From assembly GCF_036323735.1 (NCBI RefSeq), contig NC_086034.1, positions 74,175,939-74,239,938 on the forward strand: a stretch of 64,000 nucleotides of DNA, in the 5' to 3' direction. The position numbers were made by a program, and so were the translations under genes. Below the pieces are notes generated by a model. It saw only the letters and a program-made list of their open reading frames with translations. It was not told the DNA's origin and searched no databases. Source of the stretch: Rattus norvegicus (lineage: Eukaryota; Chordata; Mammalia; Rodentia; Muridae). Positions 11,410-20,929 of the stretch are shown piece by piece. The stretch's first letter is position 1. The number at the start of each line of letters is the position of its first letter.

Positions 11410-14400
11410 AGAGAGAGGGGAGGGCAGGCAAAGAGAAGAGACAGAGACAAAGAGGTGAGACAAAGAGATAGACAGACAGACAGACAGACAGAGAGGAGAG
11501 ACAGAGACAAACAGGCGAGACAGAGAGACAGAGACATGAGATAGACCCTGTCTAGCTAGCTGGATAGTTTTATGTCAACTCAACACATACAGGCCATCTA
11601 CGAGGAAGGAGCCTCAGTTGAGAAGGTGTTTCCATATGATAGGTTGTTCTCAAGCCTGTAGGGTATTTTCTCAATTAGTGTTTGATGGGGGAGGGCCCAG
11701 CCCATTGTGGGTGGGGCCATCCCTGGGCTGGTGGTCCTGGATTCTATAAGAAAGCAGGCTGAGCAAAGCCATGAGGAGCAAGCCAGTAAGCAGCACCCCT
11801 CCATGGCCTCTGCATCAGCTCTGCCTCCAGGTTCTGCCCCGTTTGCGTCCCGACTTCCTGTGATTAAGAAGTGTGGTGTGGCAGTGGAAGCTGAGCACTG
11901 GCTGCTCTTCCAGAGGTCCTGAGTTCAAATCCCAGCAACCACACGGTGGCTCACAACCATCTGTAATGAGATCCGGTGCCCTCTTCTGGTGTGTCTGAAG
12001 ACAGCAACATTGTACGCATATACATAAAATAAATAAATATTAAAAAATAAATAAATAAAAGCTTTGCTGCCCTAGTTGCTTGGCTCATGTTGGTTTTTCA
12101 CAGCAATAGTAACCATAACCGGGACAATATATGAAATAAAATAAAAAGTAAAAATAAGATACAGTTTTGAAAATGCAAGGGGGATGGGATTCCGTGCTAT
12201 GACATTATGAAGACAGGACCTCCAGAGATGCCATGAGTTTGTTTCCTGCTGCAGTCTACTCCTGGGGATGCAGCTTGCCCTAAGAGGTGGGGACCAGGAG
12301 GGGCAGCATCGATTAGGATGTAAAATGAATAAGTAATAAATTAATGGGGGAAAAGATTAGCGTATTTTGTTTCCCCAGTGGGACTCCCTCAGAGAAAACC
12401 AAGTTTTCATTTTCAAGTAGCTATCACTTGGAGATAGCTTCTGGGTGAGGGATGGGTGCGTGTGTCCACATCTCCTCTCAGCTGTGGGACCCTGTGAGGT
12501 GCAGACCGGTGCAGGCCCTGTGCATGCTGTGACTTTGTAATGCATTGGCCTTGTTGATGGAAAAGGCCTTGTTTTCTTGGTGTTCTTCATTCCCTCTGAC
12601 TCTCGTGGTTGCTTGAGCACCAAGGGGGAGGAGGGATTTGACGGACACATCAAAGTCCATTTAGAACTGAATACTCCAAGGTTTCTCACTCTCGGAAAAT
12701 GTGACATCTGGCTGTGGGTCTCTGTATTTGCTTGCTATGGGCTGCAGGAGGAAGCTTCTCTGACTGATGGCTGAGCAAGGCACGGATCTACGAAAATAGC
12801 AGAACACTCATTAAGAGTCATTTCATTGCTTTTTGTTCCTTAAAAATCAATTTTATTTAGCTTCCCCTAGGTCCCTGGGCTATCTAGTGTCAGCTTCTTG
12901 GTCACCCAACCAGTTTTGGGCGTGAATTCCATTTCCTGGAACGGGACCTAAGTCAAATCAGATATTGCTGAGAGACTCCCACGAGCTTTGTACAATTGAA
13001 CTCGCATATCTTGCAGGCAGGATACCATTATAGATCAAAGTGTTTGAAGCTGGCTTTATATATATATTTACAGAGAGCCTCCCTGTGCCAAAGAGGCTAG
13101 GAGGGAGGACCGAAGTCCTGTGTTGTCACCAGCTGTGCTTCTCCATGCTCTCTGGCTTGTGTGGCTGCAGTTTTCAACAATGGGGGACTTGTCAGTGTGT
13201 TAAGAGCAGCCAATAGTCTTGGCAACAGCCAGGGTTGTCTGGGGGCATGGAGGTATCCCCATGGGACACCTTCAGTCAACAACTCAATTAGATGCAACCC
13301 AATCACAGTTCTAGAAGTCTTATTTGGTGACAGGAGATGTGTAAGTAGGGCCCCGTCTCCCCCATTATTTGGCAATTTCAGTTTGGTTTCCTTCATACGT
13401 GTATATATTTTAGGATGCTTCTGCTGTGTTAGGTTTCCGTCCTTGCCCTCAAATGGCCTTGAGTTTTAGCTGTCTCTCCCTGTATTCCTTTTCTTTCTTT
13501 TTTTTTTTTTGCCTGTATTCCTTTTCTCCCTCATCCAGCTCTTCTATCCCCTCCTCACTCTATTCTCTTGTTCTAGTCCCATCTCCCCATCCATCCATAA
13601 CCGTCTATTCCACTTTTCTTTCCTAGGGAGCTCTATCTCCGTGCCCCTAGCCCAGTCCCTCACTGGATACCTAACCTTTGTGGTTCTACTGATTGTAGCT
13701 TGGTTATCATTGCCCTAATAGCTAACGTGCACCCGTAAGTGAATACATACCCGATTTATCTTTCTGGGTTTGGGTTACCTTACTTAGGATGATTTTTTTT
13801 CCTAGTTCCATCCATTTACCTGTGAATTTTATTCTTTTTTTAGTGTCTGAGTGATGCCCCATTGCACAAATGCACCCCGTTTTCTTCATTCATGTGTGAG
13901 GGGCATCTGGGTTGCTTTCAATTTCTGGATACTACGAATAAAGCAGCAACAGACATGGTTGAGCAAGTGTCCCTGTGGTAGGATGAAATTGAAAACTTTG
14001 GGTACATGCCCAAGAGTGGTATAGCTGGATCTTGAGGTAGATCAATATATGATCTGTGCTGTGACAATATTTCTTATGCACCTGGGTCCCTTGTGTTTGA
14101 TGCATAGATGTTAAGAATTGCAATGTCCTCTTGGAGGATTTTTCCTTTGATGAATATGTAGTGTCCTTCCCTATCTCTTCTGGTTGGTTTTGGTTTGAAG
14201 CCTGTTTCGTCAGACATTAAAATGGCCACACCAGCTTGCTTCTTAGGTATTTTGGTTAGAATGTTTTTTTCCCCATTCTTTTTGCACTTAGGTGATGTCT
14301 ACCTTTGATGTTGAGTTCTGTTTCTTGGATGCAGCAAAAATGTGGATTCTGGTTTTGTTTCTGTTCTGTCAGTTTGTGTTTATTTATTGTGGGATTGAGA

Positions 14401-16465
14401 GTAATCAATGAACAGTGTTTAATTCCTGTTATTTTATTGTTGTTGTTGTTGTTGTGATGGTGGTAGTATATATGTATGTGCATGTGTCTGTGTATGCATA
14501 TGCACATGCACATGTACACGTGTGTGTCTGTGTGTTTTCCTTCTTTTGATTTGCTGATCCAGGATTATTTATTCCTTGTGTTTTCTTGGGTGTGGTTAAC
14601 CTCTTTATACTGGAATTTTCTTTCCAGTGCCTTCCGTAGAGCTGGATTTATAGATTGATATTGCTTAAATTTTGTTTTATCATGGAATGTCTTATTTTTT
14701 CCATCTATTGATCATTAATTCTGACAACTTTTGTTTCTTTCTTCTGGCAAAGGAGCTCTAATGCAGTACCAAATGAAAGTATTGATTCTTCTTCCATGAA
14801 TCATTTTTGAAATGTCTACTGAATATATTTTATATTTTCATGTAAATTCTGTTATATCTATCAAAACGAACACTTGGCTTTATCTTTAATTCATTAAGCT
14901 GTGTAAAATAGTAAGAACATCCCACTTCTTATGCAAAGGGATTAACAATTTGGAGAAGTGAACACCAATGTCTAGGAGAGGTCCCAGAACACAATGTAGC
15001 ACACAGGACATAGTGACACTGGTGAAGAGAGGGTGTGAGAGCCCAAACAGAGTGGAATCCATCCTCCCCAAGCATGACTGGTTGGATGCAGCTTGGGGCT
15101 AACAGCTCTGTTGACCTGTGGTGACCCCTGGAAAACCCCGTGAGATAGTGGAACTTCTGGATGTCTGGATGTCAGTCATTTCTCTGCCTCTCCTGTGAAA
15201 GAGGGGGTAGGGGGTGGTCTCTCTGGTTTCCTTCTCTCAGTTTTCCATATTCTCTTGTACATCCTGTCTATTTAAACTATTTCTTAAAGGATGGTCCTAG
15301 TATCTTACTGTTGGTGGTGAGGTACAAAAACCTGGTGCACAGTCAACCGAGGGGGCCGGCACATGGAACAGATTAATGGCCCTATGAGGGCCCGTGCCCT
15401 CTGCAAGAGAACATTCCATCTGTACTTACTGCTGCCATTCTGGACTCTGCAAAGATCAGATAGGGGTGGGGAGCCCCAGGAAAGCAGCAGGGGCCAGGCA
15501 CATGGGGCCAATTGCTTTTTTTTTTTTTTTTTTTTTTGGCCTGTGGTAAAGTTCACATTTGATTGTTTTCCAGATTATGTAGACCCAGAAATATTTTACT
15601 TGGTCATCCGGATCTTCCTCTCTGGGTAAGTACAGCTTAACTGGTTTCCTGCCTGGGACCTCTGTACTGTTCTCCAGACGTGTGCGGAGATAGACAGACA
15701 GACGCTTCCTAAAGGGAGAAGTATAGCGAGTGACCCAAGCTGGCAAAGTCACCACCCAGGCCCACTCTAGGAGGACAGAACACAAGAACCACCAGAAGGA
15801 AAAAGGCTCCAAGGTTGGGAACTTAAGTCTGAAGGGATTGTCTTCAGTCACCAGACTGGGACCATAGATCCTCAGAGAACCCCAATTTGATGACAGGGAC
15901 AAAAAAAATTTGAAAAGAGAATGGACAGGGGGAAGGAGTGTGGGAAGGAGATGGAATGAAGGGTAGAGGAGAGATAGACTGGAAAGTAATAGCCACAGTT
16001 TACCTCTTTGTCCCTTGACCTTTGAGGACATAGCATTCAGGGACCCATCAGAAGACAAAAGTCCAGGCCTTCAATGCCTTGACCTCCTCTCTTTCTGAGT
16101 TGTGAGAAATAAAGTTCCATTGTCTAGATTCAGCTTGAAGCATTTTGCTATGCTGGTAGCAGGAACAGTTATTCACTGATCCTGGATACCCTTGTTTTGC
16201 TTCACGACTGTACATGTCTGTCTGTCTGCTTGCCTCCCATCCCACCACCCCCATCCAGCATATGTCTTCACCCGCTTATTCCTTCCTTGACATACTCTAA
16301 CCAGGTTATCGTCTAAGGCACCAATAACAGAACCAACTCATTTTTGAATGTCTGTGTCTTGTTGACTTGGAGGTGCCGGTGATGTTATCAAGAGAAGCAT
16401 CCAAGCTGTGACTGGACAGAGCAAGAGACAGGCCAAATACTGAATCTATTACTATTACTGCCATG

Positions 16466-16507
<42 letters not shown>

Positions 16508-19500
16508 TAGAACTGAGATTTTTGCCTCCTTGTACATATCATCAGCCTGAAGCTTTTGTGGCCTGCTAGGGTCGTCCTATGTTGCCCTCCCTGCCACGCC
16601 CTTAATTTGACTCCTGACACGGCCATGGCACTTGGCATTTTTCTAGAATTACACATTTTCCTGACTTCTGTCTTGACCAGCACCAGGAAACTGTAGCTGC
16701 TTTCAATCAAGTTGGATGAGTTGGGGAAATTCTCACATTAAGGCTAAACTGATCAGTGACTAATCCCATCTGAAAAGTCCTTCTGCCCTGTCCTATAATA
16801 TGGTGACCAGAACAGCTCTTGGTCTTAAGGAATTCAGTTGGGAATCTTGGGGGACTATTTTTAGAATCCTACCCACGGGTGACTTTTAAAGGAATCACTC
16901 TACTTCCTCTTGTCAGAGACTTGATAAGAATGGGAAGAGAACTTGGTTTGCATCAAAATAAGTTCCAGGCAATGACACTTTTTATCTGGTATCTGCCTAA
17001 AGGCCATCCCTCCACTTCAAATGCTGAGACTGCTTACTGTGCCGCTCAGTGGCCTAAACAATGTAGCTACAGTTTCAACAGACATCTGGGTTGTTGGGAG
17101 TTTCCAGTAGACTTGAATTTAAAATGTCAGCTTCACCACTCTGCATCTATCTTGTGCTTCTCATTAGCTTCTTTAACTTTTATTTAGGAGTGGATGTCAT
17201 GTGGACATGAGATGTATTCCCTCCAGTTCCCAGCCCATCACAGTTCTCAGAGAGGCCAGGAGTGGGTCCCAGGTTGCTCTGCAGGGAAGCAGTCCTTTCT
17301 CCTCCAACTTCCTCTTTCCTTGGCATTGCTAGAATCACACCAGGAGCAAGTCTAAACCTTACCCTAGAGACCGGAAATGGAAATAGCCCCATTCCTTTAC
17401 AAACAACAGCTCGGCCTGTGAGAGTTGCTCACCTACTTGGGGAAAGAGGCATTTTTGTCTCCCAGTGCTGCCGGGCATGGGATGTGAAAACAGACCTGAG
17501 TTCATCATCTGACCTCCGTGCTGGTGTTTCCCGCACCACCGTCAGCATAGCTGGCTTCAGCGAGGGCACGCCAGTAAGTGCTGAAAGGACGTTGCCTGAT
17601 GGCATTCTTGACTTTTATCATACCTGATAGATTCCTTAAGCTAGCTGGGCTGTTTCGAGCACTGGCTGTGTCATACTGACTGAAATGCTTGTTTCTCATT
17701 CATTCATTCATTCATTCATGCATGTATGCATGCATTCATTCATTCATTTTCATTCATTCATCCATTTCATTCATTCACTCACTCATTCATTCATTCAAAT
17801 AAATCCATTGTGAGGGTCTACCACATGGTAGACACCATTGAATGAGCTGGAAACAGCAGTAAAGAAAAGCAGTCACGTGGTCCTTGTGGAGCCTGAGAGG
17901 GGGAGGAGGAGGGAGAGAAGATATTGATGGAGCAAACCCGATCAAAGCAAACATCCTAAAGTATGTGTTACAACAAGAGGCTGCACGAGGCGATGCCAGG
18001 TAGGATGCAGGGAACTAGGGAGGGACCACTGGGTGCTGTGGCTCAGGTCTCTTGTTTGTTGATATCTCGAAATACCACATCCCCAGTGATATGTGGACAG
18101 ATACCCACGGGCAACGGAGTGGGCGTGGAAGAGAATTCCAGTTCTGAGCAAAGGGAACGATTGCTGTGACCTGGAGGAGGGAGCAGGCATGGAGAACAGA
18201 CCCAGATGTGCACGAGAAGGATGCCTGTCGTTGTGGAAGGCTTCCTTTCTGTGTGTTGTCCGTACACCAGCTGGATCCGGTAGGGTGGTAGAGAACAAGG
18301 TTACAGAGAAAGCGTCAGAGGGGGACCCAAAGAGAAGACGCTGAGATGGAGATGGGTGTCAAGCATCTTGAAGATGAGAGAGGAGTGGGAGGGTTCTCAT
18401 CCTGTGGGTCCTAAGGCAGATCACAGAGCAACGGGAGCATGCGTGTGCCCTTGGCTGCTCTTGACACAGATGGCAGCCTGTGCACTGGTGTGGACCAGGT
18501 CTATTATCCACACAGTTGTCACGTCTGCATCATTGCTTCCTCATAGATGTCATTCTCCAATTTCAGTAGCCCCGAACTCCATCCCTTGGGCTGTTCACAG
18601 GCCTCTCTGGATCCCAACAAATCCTCAAACAGGTGCAGGAAGCAGGATCCCCTACAACCAGGGGAACTGAGGGTCAGAGAGGCTGTGTAATGTGGCTGAG
18701 AAAACAACGGCAGGCATTCTTAGCCTCCAGGGTTGCGAGGACAATAAATAGCCAGTGCTTAGTGAGCGTCTAATAAGTCCCAGGCACCTGGCAAATGGTA
18801 TTTGAATTGGTTCTTACAATGACCCGTAAGATAAGTATGAATGTCAATGCGAAACATAGCTCTTATCTCAAAGGAGCAGAGTTGGTCCATTCTTCGGCCA
18901 AACATTAGTGCCCAGAAACACAGATTCCAGTTGTTCCAAATTAACATGTTACAGTGTGGAAATGGAGGGGCTTTCATAGTTCAAGGACAAAGCAAGTCAC
19001 CATTCAAGGGATTTTTCGAGAACACTGGTGGGGGCCCCGGGCAGGCATTTTCAGCCAAACAGGGGGAACTCTGTAAGTAGTTGCATGCGGATGATGAATG
19101 AAAGCATTTTCAGCTTCAAGGTGGTGGGAGCCTATTGTCTACCAGGTCAGTGCATTCCAAACTGTCACAAAGGTATTGGGTCAGGCAGGAGGCAGTTAAA
19201 GATAGCTCAATGTTGTTGGGCTCTGCATCTTCAAATGTTCCAAGTCTCCACAATCAGTCAGTCAGCTTTGTAGAAACTTTAACATAGGCATGGCCTCCCC
19301 CACTACACACCCTCCCTACAGCCGGAACTTCAGTTTGTACTAACACTACTCAGACTCAGTCGAGGGAGCCAAGGCTCTGAGAGGTTCAATGTGCTAACCC
19401 AGGGCTAATGGCCAGTGCCGAGCAAAGCTGAGCTTAAATTCTGTATCTGCCCAGAATAGAGACCTTGTCCCATAGCCTGCGTGATCTTCTTTTCTTCCTG

Positions 19501-19836
19501 TGTATCCTCTCTTTCTCTTTCTTATGCCGTCCCTCTTTTCTGAATATGACTCCCCAATTGGTTACCATTGCAATTCATGGAATGGTTGGCTTCAAACAGT
19601 CACCAAATCTGGCAACCTAGCTCCTTGTTGCGTTTGCAGAGTCTGGGGAAGGTCTAGGATGCAGGCAGGGGAGTTACCCTGAATGCAGACTTTGATTGAC
19701 AGGAAATAGCTGTGTAAACCTGCCACTTATCCTGTCACCCAGGGGCTGGTTTGCTCGTTGGCAAAAGAGGTCAGTGTGCTTCTCGGTGACAGTAGACATC
19801 TATGGGATAAAGACAAATGGAGCAGCAACTTAGGAA

Positions 19837-19888
<52 letters not shown>

Positions 19889-20892
19889 GTCCTGTAATGC
19901 TGGGGATCTAGGAATTAGCTCAAGTCTTTGCTTCTTTGGGAAAGAAGGTAAAAATTGCCAGGCCCTATCTACTGCCAAATAGCCAGGGTGAGAGTGAGTG
20001 TGTGGTCGTTCATAAGGGGTAAACCCTTCAGGTGTCTGTATGGTATGCTGTGCTCTGCTAGGCTTCAGCTAACAGGTCAAGATGAAGACAAGCCATGGGG
20101 GGCAGACGAACAGAAGAGAGAGAGGCAGAAAATGAGAGACAGAGGATGGTGAGGGGGAGGCACGGAAAGGTCACACGTGAGCAGGAGCCCCAGGCTTTCT
20201 TTTCCCAGCCTCCCATAGGCTCTGGTGCCCACGACATTGGTTACACCACTGTTCTCCTTCATCATGCTTGTCATCACTGCTGTTACAAACCACTTGATGA
20301 CAGTTCTCATGGAGCATTAAAAGCCAATCACCAGTTTAACACTGCGAACGTGTCCAAGAGTTACGGGGGAATAACTGTTAAGTGCCTGTGTGTGCTTGTG
20401 TGTAATTGGGGATCTGTACTTGTGGGGTTTTGAGTGCCGGGCTATAGTGTTCATGATAAGCAGAGGGCGTGGGGTCTTGTTCAGAGCCTTTAAATTGTCC
20501 TGTCAATGGTGGTGATGTCACCCGTGCACGCCTGGGATAGAACTGTTTAAATCATTGTAAGACCAACACGTAAAGTTCCTACCCTTGCTTCTCTGGAAGA
20601 ATCCTTTAAGTGGAGCAGAGAAAGACTCCACCAGGGCATGATGTAAAGATAAAGTCAATCTAATATGTCCTTCGGTACTCTGGCAAGCATTGTCCCCATT
20701 TTTATTTCTTCTTCCTCTTCCTCTTCCTCCTCTTCCTCCTCCTCTTCTGCTCCTCCTCCTCCTCCTCTTCCTCCTCCTCCCCTCTTCCTTCTCCTTCTCC
20801 TCTTCCCTTACTCCCCTTCTCTTCCTCCTTCCCCCTCCCCCTCCTCCTCATCACTGTCATCATCGTCGTCATCGTCGTCATCATCATCATCG

Positions 20893-20929
<37 letters not shown>

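Larger units (their letters stand above)
9768..15573 (+). other. Ido2 intron between exons E and F (5.8 kb, repeat-rich)
   Basis: It contains unique DNA to about 11.0 kb, an ID SINE (11032-11148), a GT/GACA microsatellite, a rodent interspersed repeat split by a B2 (11553-12124), unique DNA at 12.1-13.4 kb, a minus-strand LINE-1 (about 13528-14720) with a nearby poly-T scar (13479-13527), and a T-run at about 15517-15538. No further exon is recognised. Confidence 0.75.
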
